Assembly: GCA_037046735.1 (NCBI GenBank)
Contig: JBAOHC010000024.1
Location: 104,937 to 168,936, forward strand
Length of the DNA: 64,000 bases
Reading direction: 5' to 3'
DNA from: JADKAV01 sp037046735
GTDB taxonomy: Bacteria > Actinomycetota > Actinomycetes > S36-B12 > UBA10799
Shown here: in pieces, positions 25,729-35,965 of the stretch
How the letters are laid out: the number at the start of each line of letters is the position of its first letter
Numbering within the stretch: the stretch's first letter is position 1
Position numbers and translations under genes: made by a program
Notes under the pieces: model-generated
What the model was told of the DNA's origin: nothing
The model's database searches: none
Seen by the model: only the letters and a program-made list of their open reading frames with translations

Positions 25729-27438
25729 CTATCCCCTCGCCGTCCAGGTGCGCCGCACGCCCACGGACTCCGGGGTATGCAGCCGGATCATGATCCGGTC
25801 GACACCGGCAGGCAGGCGGTGCTGGGTGCGGCGGGACACGATCACCATTGTCGCCAATGACATCGGCATCGCCCACGCGGCGGGTTGCGAGAGCAGAGCT
25901 GCCGGCCAGCCCGTGAGTTCCACCAGGGTCGACACGGCGATCGCCGTGGTCGCGGCAGTACCACCCACGATCAACCCGACAGCCGCCCCGACATCGGTGA
26001 GCCGGCGCCACCAGATGCCCAACAGCAACAGGGGGGAGAACGTGGCCGCCGCGACGGCGAACGCCAAGGAGACCGCTTGCGCCAACGGCAGGGATTCGGC
26101 GAACAGCCCGAGCAGGAAGGGGACAACCACAGCCACTGCGGCCGCGACGCGGAAGGCAACGATCGGGTCCTGCACCCACCGGCTCACAAGATCCTGGCTC
26201 AGAACCCCGGCAACCGTGACCGTGAGGCCAGTGGCTGTGGCCAGGAAGGCCGCAGCGGCGCCGGCGCTGACCAGCGCGGTGAGCCACTCCCCCACGGCAC
26301 CGGACAGCATCGCCTGCGGCAGCAGCAACACGACCGCATCGGTGCGCCCCGTCATGAGCAGTTCCGGGGCATAGAGCCGGCCGAGCATGCCGTAGACACT
26401 GGGGGCGAGGTAGAACAGCCCGACGAGCCCGATCACCACGAGCGCCGTTCGGCGGGCCTGCCTGCCGTCCGGGTTGGTGTAGAAGCGCACGAGGACGTGC
26501 GGCAGTCCCATGGTGCCCAGGAACAGCGCGAACATCAGGGCATACGTGCGGTACAGCGCGTGTTCCTGCCCGCCCTGCAAGGCCTGCGCCCAGCTGCTGC
26601 CAGTGAGGATCGTGGTCGTGGACAGGTGTGGCACCTGGGATCCGGCGGGAAAGGTCACGACGGTATCGGCAGGTACTACCCGCACGCCGACCTCCCACCG
26701 CTGCTGCCCGCCGTTCACACTGACATCCACCGCCTGCGGCACCGTCACCTCGGTGTCCACCCGCATGCTGACCGTGGTCTGTTCCTGGAAGGTCGGTGGC
26801 GCCTGGGTGAGCGGACTGGGATTGCTGTCTGCGCGCCAGGCGGCCAGCAGGAACAGCACCGGCACCATGATGGCGACGACCTTGAGCCAGTACTGGAAGC
26901 CCTGCACGAGGGTCACGCTGCGCATACCCCCACCGACGATCACGACCAGCACCGTGACGCTGACCAGCAGCCCCCCGAGCCATACCGGGGTGTCCAGCAG
27001 GATCTGCAAGGAGATTCCCGCCCCCTGCAACTGCGGCAGGACGTAGAGCCAGCCGATCAGCACCACCAGCGCGCTGGCGATCACTCGGACCGTGCGTGAG
27101 CGCAGCCGGGCCTCGGCGAAGTCGGGCAGTGTGTAGGCCCCGGAGCGGCGCAGCGGCGCGGCGACCAGGGCCAGCAGCAGCACATATCCGACCGCATACC
27201 CGACGGGGAACCAGACGGCATCCGCGCCCCCCACCATGATGAGCCCCGCAACTCCCAGGAACGAGGCCGCGGAAAGGTACTCGCCAGCGATCGCCGACGC
27301 ATTCCACCAGGCCGGCACGGAGCGGGAAGCGACGTAGAAATCGCCCGTGGTGCGGGCCAGTCGCGAGGAGTAGGCCGCCAACCCGATGGTCACCAGGACC
27401 GTGAGCCCCATGCCGATCGCGGCGAGCATCGGGTTCAC
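25729..27438 (-). CDS. Sodium:solute symporter, acetate/ActP-like
   Basis: A 569-residue SSS-family transporter with about 13 helices; it probably imports acetate or another short organic acid with sodium. The family signature is present as GDFYVASRSVPAWWNASAIA and AASFLGVAGLIM. It has an unusually long hydrophilic loop of about 85 residues (near 225-310) rich in Val, Thr and Pro, longer than in the ActP at 32933. The GTG start overlaps the small-subunit stop by four bases (GTGA). The neighbours form a transport-plus-signalling unit with a LytS/LytTR pair. Confidence 0.88.
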   Translation of the reverse strand: MNPMLAAIGMGLTVLVTIGLAAYSSRLARTTGDFYVASRSVPAWWNASAIAGEYLSAASFLGVAGLIMVGGADAVWFPVGYAVGYVLLLALVAAPLRRSGAYTLPDFAEARLRSRTVRVIASALVVLIGWLYVLPQLQGAGISLQILLDTPVWLGGLLVSVTVLVVIVGGGMRSVTLVQGFQYWLKVVAIMVPVLFLLAAWRADSNPSPLTQAPPTFQEQTTVSMRVDTEVTVPQAVDVSVNGGQQRWEVGVRVVPADTVVTFPAGSQVPHLSTTTILTGSSWAQALQGGQEHALYRTYALMFALFLGTMGLPHVLVRFYTNPDGRQARRTALVVIGLVGLFYLAPSVYGMLGRLYAPELLMTGRTDAVVLLLPQAMLSGAVGEWLTALVSAGAAAAFLATATGLTVTVAGVLSQDLVSRWVQDPIVAFRVAAAVAVVVPFLLGLFAESLPLAQAVSLAFAVAAATFSPLLLLGIWWRRLTDVGAAVGLIVGGTAATTAIAVSTLVELTGWPAALLSQPAAWAMPMSLATMVIVSRRTQHRLPAGVDRIMIRLHTPESVGVRRTWTARG

Positions 27439-27809
27439 CGGCCCTCCACGAGGTCGGTGAACTGTGCCTCATTGCGGTCCGCCTGCCGCACGTACCACCA
27501 GCCCACGGCCAGGATGGCCGGGTACACCAGCACCCCGAGCAGCAGCCACCACAGCGGCATGGGGCCCACCTGCAGTTCGCGCACACTGGGCCAGGCGCCG
27601 AAGACCAGAGGCATCGCGGCCAGAGGGACCACGACCAGTGCGACGGTGGCCAGCCCGAGCAGTAGTTGGGTGCGGATGAGTGAGCGCAGGTACACCTTGC
27701 CGACGCGGGTCTGGTCGTCGATCTCATCGGTGATGGGCCGTGGCCGGCGGCGGCGGACATCGCGGCGCGGGCCGGTGATGACGACCCGGCGAGGCCGGGG
27801 GGTGTTCAC
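27435..27809 (-). CDS. Small membrane subunit of the symporter (DUF485/DUF4212-like)
   Basis: A 124-residue protein. The N-terminus is basic and cytoplasmic. Two helices follow (LLLGLATVALVVVPLAAM and LWWLLLGVLVYPAILAVGWW), then the tail YVRQADRNEAQFTDLVEGR, which resembles the actinobacterial partner subunits of acetate symporters. The GTG start overlaps the regulator stop by four bases, and its stop overlaps the symporter start by four bases. This tight coupling supports a fixed stoichiometry with the symporter. Confidence 0.75.
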   Translation of the reverse strand: MNTPRPRRVVITGPRRDVRRRRPRPITDEIDDQTRVGKVYLRSLIRTQLLLGLATVALVVVPLAAMPLVFGAWPSVRELQVGPMPLWWLLLGVLVYPAILAVGWWYVRQADRNEAQFTDLVEGR

Positions 27810-28561
27810 CGTTCCAACTTCCGCCCGGCCACCAGCGCCTCCTTGACCACCGGAGTGTGGCGGCGGCTGACGGGCACCGACTGTTCGTGCCCGAGGTCGA
27901 CAGTGGTCCGCCCTCCGACCGAGCGCAGGCCGACCACGTACGCCGCGTTCACCAGATACCGTCGGTGCACGCGCAGGAAGCCCGCCGCCTCCCACTTCTC
28001 CTCCAGGGCGGCCAGCGGGATGCGGACCAGGTGCGAGGCCTCCCGGGTGTACAGACGCACATAGTCGCGCTGCGCCTCCACGAACACGATGTCCGAGCGC
28101 TTCACGTAGCGGGTCATGCCGCCGAGTTCGACCGCGATGGTCTCGTCGGTGGCCGCCGGGGGCGGACCGCTGGGTTCCACCTCCGCGTCCAGTTGCCGCT
28201 GGACGCGGCCGACGGCTTGGGCCAGGCGCTCGGCCCGGATCGGCTTGAGCAGGTAATCCACGGCGGCGATGTCGAATGCGTCCACAGCGTGGGAGTCGTA
28301 GGCGGTCACGAACACCACCGGCGGCGGCGCGGCGAAGCGGGCGATGATCCGCGCCAAGGCCAGGCCGTCCATGCCAGGCATCCGGATGTCGAGGAACACC
28401 GCGTCCACGTCGTCGGCCTGCAGCAGCTCGAGGGCGTCGGTGGCCGTGCCTGCGGTGCGGACCTGCGCGATGCCGTTCGTGTTGCTCAGCAGGTAGGCCA
28501 GCTCGGCCAGCGCCGGAGCTTCGTCATCCACCGCCACTACGATCAGGCCGTCGTCACTCAT
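27806..28561 (-). CDS. LytTR-family response regulator
   Basis: A 251-residue transcription regulator. The receiver domain has the acidic pair DDE (12-14), phosphoacceptor D58 in VFLDIRMPGMDG and TAYDSHAVDAF. The C-terminal LytTR DNA-binding domain starts near residue 145 (VKRSDIVFVEAQRDYVRLYT) and includes VHRRYLVNAAYV. Its ATG overlaps the end of the kinase gene by eight bases. It most likely controls the downstream symporter genes, as LytS/LytTR pairs beside transporters commonly do (inference). Confidence 0.93.
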   Translation of the reverse strand: MSDDGLIVVAVDDEAPALAELAYLLSNTNGIAQVRTAGTATDALELLQADDVDAVFLDIRMPGMDGLALARIIARFAAPPPVVFVTAYDSHAVDAFDIAAVDYLLKPIRAERLAQAVGRVQRQLDAEVEPSGPPPAATDETIAVELGGMTRYVKRSDIVFVEAQRDYVRLYTREASHLVRIPLAALEEKWEAAGFLRVHRRYLVNAAYVVGLRSVGGRTTVDLGHEQSVPVSRRHTPVVKEALVAGRKLER

Positions 28562-29729
28562 CGACCACTCCTTCGGCGTACTTGGGAACCCGCATGGTGA
28601 CCTTGGTTCCGGCCATCGGGGCGGTCTCCACGACCAGCCCGTGATCGTCGCCGAAGGCCCGGCGCAGGCGCTCGTCCACGTTGGCCATACCGACGTGGTC
28701 GCCGGGTTCCCCGGACAGGCTGCGCCGGATCACGTCAGGGTCGTTACCCACCCCGTCGTCCTCCACACTGATCCAGCAGTCGCCGCCGCGCTCCACAGCG
28801 GTGATGCTCACCGTCCCCGGCGAGTCGCGGTTCTCCAGGCCGTGGCGCACGGCGTTCTCCACCAGCGGCTGGATGCACAGGAACGGGATCCGCACGCTGA
28901 GCACCTCCGGATCGACGCGCAGTTTCACCTGCAGGCGGTCGCCGAAGCGGGCCTGTTCGAGCAGCAGGTACTGCTCGACGCTGCGCAGCTCCTCGGCAAG
29001 TGCGGTGTACCGGCCGTGGGAGCGGAAGGAGTACCGGGTGAAGTCGGCGAAGTCCAGCAGCAGTTCCCGGGCCCGATCCGGGTCGGTGCGCACGAACGAG
29101 GCGATCGCGGTCAAGGAGTTGAAGATGAAGTGCGGCGAGATCTGCGCCCGTAGGACCTTGACCTCCGCCTCAGCCGATCGCGCGCGGGTACGGTCAAGTT
29201 CGGCGAGGTCGAGTTGGCCGGAGACAAAGCCCGCGACCTCTTCCACAGCGCGCATCATCGCCGGACCGGCCGGGGCGCTGGTGTAGGCCACCAATGCCCC
29301 GATCACCACCTCGTCACTGGTCAGCGGAGCGGCGACGCCGGACCGGAACATTGCCGACACCTCGCGCGCCTGCGTCTCACCGATGACAGTCGCCACACCG
29401 GTGTCCAGGGCGGCCTGGGCATGGGCCACTACGCGTTCACGGTGCTTGTCCCCGATGCCGTCGAGGGCGAGTGTCTCCACCCGGTCGGTAATCCCCACAG
29501 CGGGCACACCGAGCAGGTTGTGCAGGTGTTTGAGGCTGCGCTGGGCGCCGGCCCGGGTCAGGCCCGCGCGCAGCGACGGCGCCGCCTGGCTCGCGATGTG
29601 AAGAGTGCGATAGGTCGCCATCTGCGCCTCGGTGCCCATCCGGCCTGGTCCGCGCACCCAACGCGCCACCGCCATCCCGAGCACGATGGCCCCGGCGATG
29701 GCCACCAGCGCCAGCACCCAGGCATCCAT
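28554..29729 (-). CDS. LytS-type sensor histidine kinase
   Basis: 391 residues. One N-terminal membrane helix (4-24), a GAF-like domain (about 45-175) and a His_kinase/HATPase pair. The phosphoacceptor is H200 in QISPHFIFNSL. ATP-binding motifs are ENAVRHGLEN and DDGVGND, with GMANVDERLR. It lacks the 5TM-LYT sensor of classic LytS; the GAF domain is the likely input. First gene of the cluster running leftwards to 20898. A family A repeat lies upstream. Confidence 0.92.
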   Translation of the reverse strand: MDAWVLALVAIAGAIVLGMAVARWVRGPGRMGTEAQMATYRTLHIASQAAPSLRAGLTRAGAQRSLKHLHNLLGVPAVGITDRVETLALDGIGDKHRERVVAHAQAALDTGVATVIGETQAREVSAMFRSGVAAPLTSDEVVIGALVAYTSAPAGPAMMRAVEEVAGFVSGQLDLAELDRTRARSAEAEVKVLRAQISPHFIFNSLTAIASFVRTDPDRARELLLDFADFTRYSFRSHGRYTALAEELRSVEQYLLLEQARFGDRLQVKLRVDPEVLSVRIPFLCIQPLVENAVRHGLENRDSPGTVSITAVERGGDCWISVEDDGVGNDPDVIRRSLSGEPGDHVGMANVDERLRRAFGDDHGLVVETAPMAGTKVTMRVPKYAEGVVDE

Positions 29730-29782
29730 GAGGTGAAACTAGCGTGCAGGAGGTGCGCTGGGGGTGCTCTTGGCCAGCCCGA

Positions 29783-29920
29783 ATACACATCCGCTTGAGC
29801 CGCCCCGGCTCTGAACCAAATGTGTAGATGCCACGCGGTGCAAAACGGTCACATGGGACATCAGAAACGTGTCGCTGGTTGGAAATGGCGATTTGGGCGC
29901 GCGGTCCAACCAGATGTGTG
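29783..29920 (+). repeat. Dispersed palindromic element, family A copy 3
   Basis: Imperfect arm ACACATCCGCTTG (29785-29797), inverted arm CTGAACCAAATGTGTAG (29811-29827), core GCCACGCGGTGCAAAAC (29830-29846), forward arm GTGTCGCTGGTTGG (29869-29882) and last arm TCCAACCAGATGTGTG (29905-29920). The core and last arm match copy 2. The second arm matches hairpin D at 20815. It lies in the 267-bp gap before the Cys-rich ORF. Confidence 0.8.
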
Positions 29921-29996
29921 AAGGTCGGTGCCCTCGACAGCTGCAAGGGGGTGATCGCTCTCAAGACGGCCGCGGATGACAGCCGAATGAGGCTGC

Positions 29997-30197
29997 GTGG
30001 CCCGTCGATGCTGCCCGGATTGCAGCCCATACTGCCAGGACACCTCCTTGGTGCTGGGGCAGATGCGCGGCACCGGTGACGACTGGTGGGGGGAGCCGTT
30101 CGACGATGGGTTCAACTCCCAGGCGGCCACCTTCTTCGGCGATGGCTGCTGCCCGGACTGCGCAGTCTGCCCGATCTGCCAGGGGCGCGGTTACTGA
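29997..30197 (+). CDS. Small cysteine-rich protein, unknown
   Basis: I do not recognise a family. The 66-residue ORF has nine Cys, including CCPDCSPYC at the start and CCPDCAVCPIC before the end, which would suit a zinc ribbon or other metal site. A GAGG motif lies about five bases before the GTG start, and the HIT gene begins 12 bases after its stop, which favours a real gene. It could instead be an upstream untranslated region. Confidence 0.45.
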   Translation: MARRCCPDCSPYCQDTSLVLGQMRGTGDDWWGEPFDDGFNSQAATFFGDGCCPDCAVCPICQGRGY

Positions 30198-30209
30198 CAG
30201 AATCGGGAT

Positions 30210-30596
30210 GTGTCTGCGATGAGGTCGAGTCCCTTCTTGGAGATACCTGCCGATCAGTGGGTCGGTGCCAATGACTCGGCATTCGCGATCAGGGACGGGT
30301 ACCCCGTGTCGCCCGGCCACACCCTGGTCGTGCCACGGCGGTTGCTCCCGGACTGGGACGCAGCGACGCCCGACGAGCAGGCGGCGATCCTCGAGTTGGT
30401 CGGACAGGTCAAGCGGTCGCTGCGACTGTCGCATGCCCCGGACGGCTTCAACCTCGGCATCAATGAGGGCGCGGCCGCCGGACAGACCGTCTTCCATCTG
30501 CATGTCCATGTGATCCCGCGGTACGCCGGCGATGTGCCTGACCCCCGGGGCGGGATCCGGCACGCGGTGATGGGCAAGGGCAACTGGCAGTCATGA
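30210..30596 (+). CDS. HIT family nucleotide hydrolase/transferase
   Basis: A 128-residue histidine-triad protein; family members hydrolyse AMP-linked or dinucleoside compounds. The triad is FHLHVHVIPR near residues 102-111, with the ADP-binding start IRDGYPVSPGHTLVVPRR. At this length it is a minimal single-domain HIT protein. Start is the GTG at 30210, and an in-frame ATG lies three codons later. Its stop overlaps the next small ORF by four bases (ATGA). Confidence 0.92.
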   Translation: MSAMRSSPFLEIPADQWVGANDSAFAIRDGYPVSPGHTLVVPRRLLPDWDAATPDEQAAILELVGQVKRSLRLSHAPDGFNLGINEGAAAGQTVFHLHVHVIPRYAGDVPDPRGGIRHAVMGKGNWQS

Positions 30597-30742
30597 GCGT
30601 GTCTGCGGCCGAGTACCAGCTGGAGTTCCTCGAAAGGTTCCAACACCTGCTGGAATCCGGGCTCTTTGTCGGCGCACTTGGCTGGTTGCGGGGCCGCGAA
30701 ATGATCGCGCTGGACGACTGGACGCGGACTCTCTCGGCCTGA
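30593..30742 (+). CDS. 49-residue small protein coupled to the HIT gene
   Basis: No family recognised. The ATG overlaps the HIT stop (ATGA at 30593-30596), which is the usual sign of translational coupling. The peptide is amphipathic with many Leu, Phe and Glu (YQLEFLERFQHLLESG, then WLRGREMIALDDW), so it is probably helical. It is followed directly by paired hairpins. It could be the remnant of a longer gene. Confidence 0.45.
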   Translation: MSVSAAEYQLEFLERFQHLLESGLFVGALGWLRGREMIALDDWTRTLSA

Positions 30743-30753
30743 CCGCGAGACTG

Positions 30754-30790
30754 CGCGCCAAAGCCGTCACTGACTGTCGCGTTTGGCGCG
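30754..30790. repeat. Hairpin, family E copy 1
   Basis: CGCGCCAAA and TTTGGCGCG form the outer stem, with weaker inner pairing. It is followed by AGGTCTCA, comparable with AACCTCA after copy 2. It lies 11 bases after the stop of the small ORF. Confidence 0.6.
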
Positions 30791-30859
30791 AGGTCTCAAG
30801 GGCCGGACTGGGAACCGCCCGAATTGCCGCCAGTATCGACACGCCCCCCGCGAAGTCCC

Positions 30860-30894
30860 GGGCCAAACGCGTCACTCACCGACGCGTTTGGCCC
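30860..30894. terminator. Hairpin between convergent genes, family E copy 2
   Basis: GGGCCAAACGCGTC and GACGCGTTTGGCCC form a perfect 14-bp stem over a seven-base loop (ACTCACC). It is six bases from the acs stop on the opposite strand, so it probably ends one or both transcripts, although no T-run follows. Stem bases CCAAA, CG and TTTGG are shared with copy 1. Confidence 0.6.
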
Positions 30895-30900
30895 GCAACC

Positions 30901-32838
<1,938 letters not shown>

Positions 32839-32932
32839 TGGGTGAGCTCCTGGGCGTCGGTTGAAGAGGAAGAGATTGGTGACCGGCCGGGTGGCGGGGC
32901 CAACTCGCACCACCCGGCCGGTGTCTGCAGGG

Positions 32933-34555
32933 TTAGTGCGAGACGGCTGCCTTCTCGGCACCGGCGCCGGTCAGCGACCGGACCTCCATCTCGGCGTACT
33001 TCGTCAGGTCGGACTTCGTCGGGTCGGTGACGCTGCCCAGCCAGCCCAGGAAGAAGGCCAGCGGGATCGAGACCAGACCCGGGTTGTCCAGCGGGAACCA
33101 GTGGAAGTCGACTCCCTGCAACATCGACGGGCTCTTGGTCGCACCTTCGGGGATCGGCTTACCCGACACCACCGGCGAGAACAGGATCAGCCCGATCGAC
33201 GAGATCAGACCGCCGTAGATGCTCCACAGGGCGCCCCGGGTGGTGAAGCCCTTCCAGAACAGCGAGTAGAGGATCGTCGGCAGGTTCGCGCTGGCCGCGA
33301 CCGCGAAGGCCAGGGCCACCAGGAAGGCGATGTTCTGGTCCTTGGCGAGGATGCCACCCAGGATTGCGAACACGCCGATCACCACTGCGGCGATGCGAGC
33401 GACCCGCACCTCAGCGTCGGCCGATACCTCGTTCTTCTTGATGACGTTGGCGTACACGTCATGGGCGAAGGAGGCGCTGGCAGTGATGGTCAAGCCGGCG
33501 ACCACCGCCAGGATCGTGGCGAAGGCAACCGCGGAGATGAAGCCCAGCAACAGCGTGCCGCCCAACTCATAGGCGAGCAGCGGTGCCGCGGAGTTCGCTC
33601 CGCCTGGCGCCTTCGCGATGACATCGGCACCGACCAGGGCGGCGGCACCGAAGCCCAGCACCAGGCTGAACAGGTAGAACACACCGATCAGGGTGATGGC
33701 GTACACCACGGACTTGCGGGCTTCCTTGGCGGTCGGAACCGTGTAGAAGCGCATCAGCACGTGCGGCAGACCGGCGGTGCCAAGAACCAGGGCCATCGAC
33801 AATGAAATGAAGTCGATCTTCGACAGGGTGGTCTTGCCGTACTTGGCACCCGGGTCGAGCAGCTTGTCACCCAGCGGGCTGTTGTCGGCCGCGGCGCCCA
33901 GCAGGGTGGACAGGTTGAATCCGTACTTGCTCAGCACCCAGCCAGTCATCAATGCGGCGCCTGCGATGAGCAGAACGGCCTTGATGATCTGCACCCACGT
34001 GGTGCCCTTCATGCCGCCGACGAGCACATAGATAATCATCAGGATGCCGACAACGGCGATCGTGAGGGACTGCCCGACGTTGCCGGTCACACCCATCAGC
34101 AGGCTGACCAGACCACCGGCACCGGCCATCTGCGCCAGCAGGTAGAAGAAGCTGACCGCGAGGGTCGAGATGGCGGCAGCGGTACGCACCGGGCGTTGCT
34201 TGAGGCGGAATGCCAACACGTCAGCCATCGTGAACTTGCCGGTGTTGCGCAGGAGTTCAGCGACCAGCAGCAGGGCCACGAGCCACGCCACCAGGAAGCC
34301 GATGGAGTAGAGGAAGCCGTCGAAACCGGTGAGCGCGATGGCGCCGGTGATGCCGAGGAACGACGCCGCCGAGAGGTAGTCGCCGGCGATTGCGGTGCCG
34401 TTCTGGCCGCCGCTGAAGGAGCGGCCGCCGGTGTAGTAGTCCGACGCCGTCTTGTTCTGGCGCGAGGCCCGGATGACGATGACCATCGTGACGGCGACGA
34501 AGGCCAGGAAGATTGCCATGTTGACAGCGGGGCTGCCCGCAGTGGTGCCGCTCAT
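32933..34555 (-). CDS. actP: Cation/acetate symporter ActP
   Basis: A 540-residue sodium:solute symporter (SSS family) with 13 predicted helices. YYTGGRSFSGGQNGTAIAGD and SAASFLGITGAIAL are the ActP-type signature, and GLPHVLMRFYTVP is the second conserved motif. It overlaps the DUF485 stop by four bases (ATGA). With the DUF485 subunit upstream and acs downstream, the substrate is very probably acetate or a similar short acid. The window holds a second SSS symporter at 25729, so two uptake systems may serve different conditions. Confidence 0.94.
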   Translation of the reverse strand: MSGTTAGSPAVNMAIFLAFVAVTMVIVIRASRQNKTASDYYTGGRSFSGGQNGTAIAGDYLSAASFLGITGAIALTGFDGFLYSIGFLVAWLVALLLVAELLRNTGKFTMADVLAFRLKQRPVRTAAAISTLAVSFFYLLAQMAGAGGLVSLLMGVTGNVGQSLTIAVVGILMIIYVLVGGMKGTTWVQIIKAVLLIAGAALMTGWVLSKYGFNLSTLLGAAADNSPLGDKLLDPGAKYGKTTLSKIDFISLSMALVLGTAGLPHVLMRFYTVPTAKEARKSVVYAITLIGVFYLFSLVLGFGAAALVGADVIAKAPGGANSAAPLLAYELGGTLLLGFISAVAFATILAVVAGLTITASASFAHDVYANVIKKNEVSADAEVRVARIAAVVIGVFAILGGILAKDQNIAFLVALAFAVAASANLPTILYSLFWKGFTTRGALWSIYGGLISSIGLILFSPVVSGKPIPEGATKSPSMLQGVDFHWFPLDNPGLVSIPLAFFLGWLGSVTDPTKSDLTKYAEMEVRSLTGAGAEKAAVSH

Positions 34556-34911
34556 GCGCTGGTACCTTCCATCTCTTCACGGATCTCGGTGGCGAGGGGA
34601 TCGAGCTTCTTGTTGGCGTGGCGGACGTAGAGCCACGTGATCAGGCCGGTGGAGACGAACTGCAGGAGCCCGAAGATGAGGCCCCGGTTGATGTTGCCCC
34701 AGACCGGCACCGACATCCAGGCCGACGCGAACACCGACGCGAACACGAACATGAAGTACCAGACCAGGAACGCCACGGTCATGGGGAAGGCGAAGCCGCG
34801 GTAGCGCTTGCGGAGTTCGATGAACTCTGGGCTGCGTTGCGCCGCCAGATAGGCTTCGGGGTCAGGGGTTCCACCGCCCCCCACCTTCGGCGCATTGTTG
34901 TTGATCGTCAT
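34552..34911 (-). CDS. DUF485 membrane protein, ActP partner
   Basis: A 119-residue protein with two transmembrane helices (FPMTVAFLVWYFMFVFAS and FGLLQFVSTGLITWLYV) and the SPEFIELRKRYRGFAFP entry typical of DUF485 proteins encoded with ActP in E. coli and relatives. I choose the ATG at 34911, with an AGAGGCAGG ribosome site, over the one at 34950. First gene of DUF485-actP-acs. A CRP/GlxR-like site lies 102 bp upstream. Confidence 0.9.
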   Translation of the reverse strand: MTINNNAPKVGGGGTPDPEAYLAAQRSPEFIELRKRYRGFAFPMTVAFLVWYFMFVFASVFASAWMSVPVWGNINRGLIFGLLQFVSTGLITWLYVRHANKKLDPLATEIREEMEGTSA

Positions 34912-35012
34912 CACGACCTGCCTCTCAGAAACTGGCGAGCGCTCCAGCACGCCCGGTGGGGAAACGCTATGGACTGAGCAGGCTCACTGGAATGGTGTTC
35001 GTGGCCAGACTC

Positions 35013-35028
35013 TGTGAGCGGCATCACA
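35013..35028. promoter_or_regulatory. CRP/GlxR-type operator before the acetate operon
   Basis: TGTGAGCGGCATCACA fits TGTGA-N6-TCACA perfectly, the consensus of cAMP-receptor type regulators (CRP; GlxR in corynebacteria). It lies in the 241-bp divergent gap, 102 bp from DUF485 and 125 bp from the DUF2231 gene, so it could act on either side. Confidence 0.7.
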
Positions 35029-35152
35029 GTGCCCACGGAAGGTGAAAGACACCGCGACGAACGGGGGCGTCACACGACGAACGGCAGCACCTGTGACGCA
35101 GGACACTTCCTGAGGCACCTTGGCAATGATCGCAACCACTACCCTCTGGTGA

Positions 35153-35962
35153 ATGAACGTTCACCTTCTTGCCCAGGTCGTCGCTGAGGACGGCCCCTTC
35201 GGCCTCATCGACGGCCTGCCGGTTCACCCGCTCGTGGTGCATGCCTCCGTGGTCTTCATCCCACTGGCCGCATTGGGGCTGATCCTGATCGGGCTGATCC
35301 CGCGGTTCGCGGTGAAGCTCGGCTGGCTGGTGGCGCTGACGGCAGCGGTGGCGTTCGGTGCCGCCTACGTCACCGCGGAGTCGGGTGAAGCCCTCGAAGA
35401 ACTGATCGGGGAGCCGGGCTTCGACCACGCCGAGTGGGGTGACCGGATGCCCGTCGTCGCCGGGGTCCTGTTCGGCACCATCATCGTCGTATGGCTGGTC
35501 CAGCGGATGCTCGCCCGACGCGAGAGCGGCGGCGGGTTCATCAAGGTGCTCCTGGGGCTGATCTCAGTGGTGGTGGCTGGGGCCTCTCTGTTCATGGTGT
35601 TCAAGACTGGCGACACCGGTGCACGTTCGGTATGGGAAGGCGAGATTTCGGCCGTCGGGGCCGAGCCCACCGCAGAGCCAACCAGTGGTAGCGCGACGAC
35701 CACGGTAGCTCCCTCGCCGACGCCCACGACCACCTACACCGCCGCGCAGGTGGCGACGCACAACAGCCCGGGCGACTGCTGGACCTCCATAAACGGGGTC
35801 GTGTACAACGTCACCGATTGGGAGGACAAGCACCCCGGCGGGGCCGCGCGCATCCAGCAGTTGTGTGGCATCGACGGCACGAGCCTGTTCGACGGCCAGC
35901 ATGAGGGTGAGCCCAAGCCGGAGCAGATCCTGGCTGGCTACGAGGTAGGTGTGCTGGGCTGA
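35153..35962 (+). CDS. DUF2231 membrane protein fused to a cytochrome b5-like domain
   Basis: 269 residues. The N-terminal half is a four-helix DUF2231 module (LPVHPLVVHASVVFIPLAAL). A Thr/Pro/Ser-rich linker (about 168-192) leads to a C-terminal cytochrome b5-like domain with YTAAQVATHNSPGDCW, VVYNVTDWEDKHPGG and a second His candidate in FDGQHEGE. The b5 domain would bind heme through two His and, by topology, probably sits outside the membrane. Electron carrier or heme or oxygen sensing are possible; no partner is adjacent. Start codon overlaps the palindrome TGAACGTTCA. Ends three bases before the YjbQ gene stop on the other strand. Confidence 0.82.
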   Translation: MNVHLLAQVVAEDGPFGLIDGLPVHPLVVHASVVFIPLAALGLILIGLIPRFAVKLGWLVALTAAVAFGAAYVTAESGEALEELIGEPGFDHAEWGDRMPVVAGVLFGTIIVVWLVQRMLARRESGGGFIKVLLGLISVVVAGASLFMVFKTGDTGARSVWEGEISAVGAEPTAEPTSGSATTTVAPSPTPTTTYTAAQVATHNSPGDCWTSINGVVYNVTDWEDKHPGGAARIQQLCGIDGTSLFDGQHEGEPKPEQILAGYEVGVLG

Positions 35963-35965
35963 CGC

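Noticed and set aside
25586..27760. 724-residue minus-strand ORF overlapping the symporter
   Set aside because: It is another frame of the symporter and its subunit, rich in Gly, Arg and Ala, with no recognisable fold.
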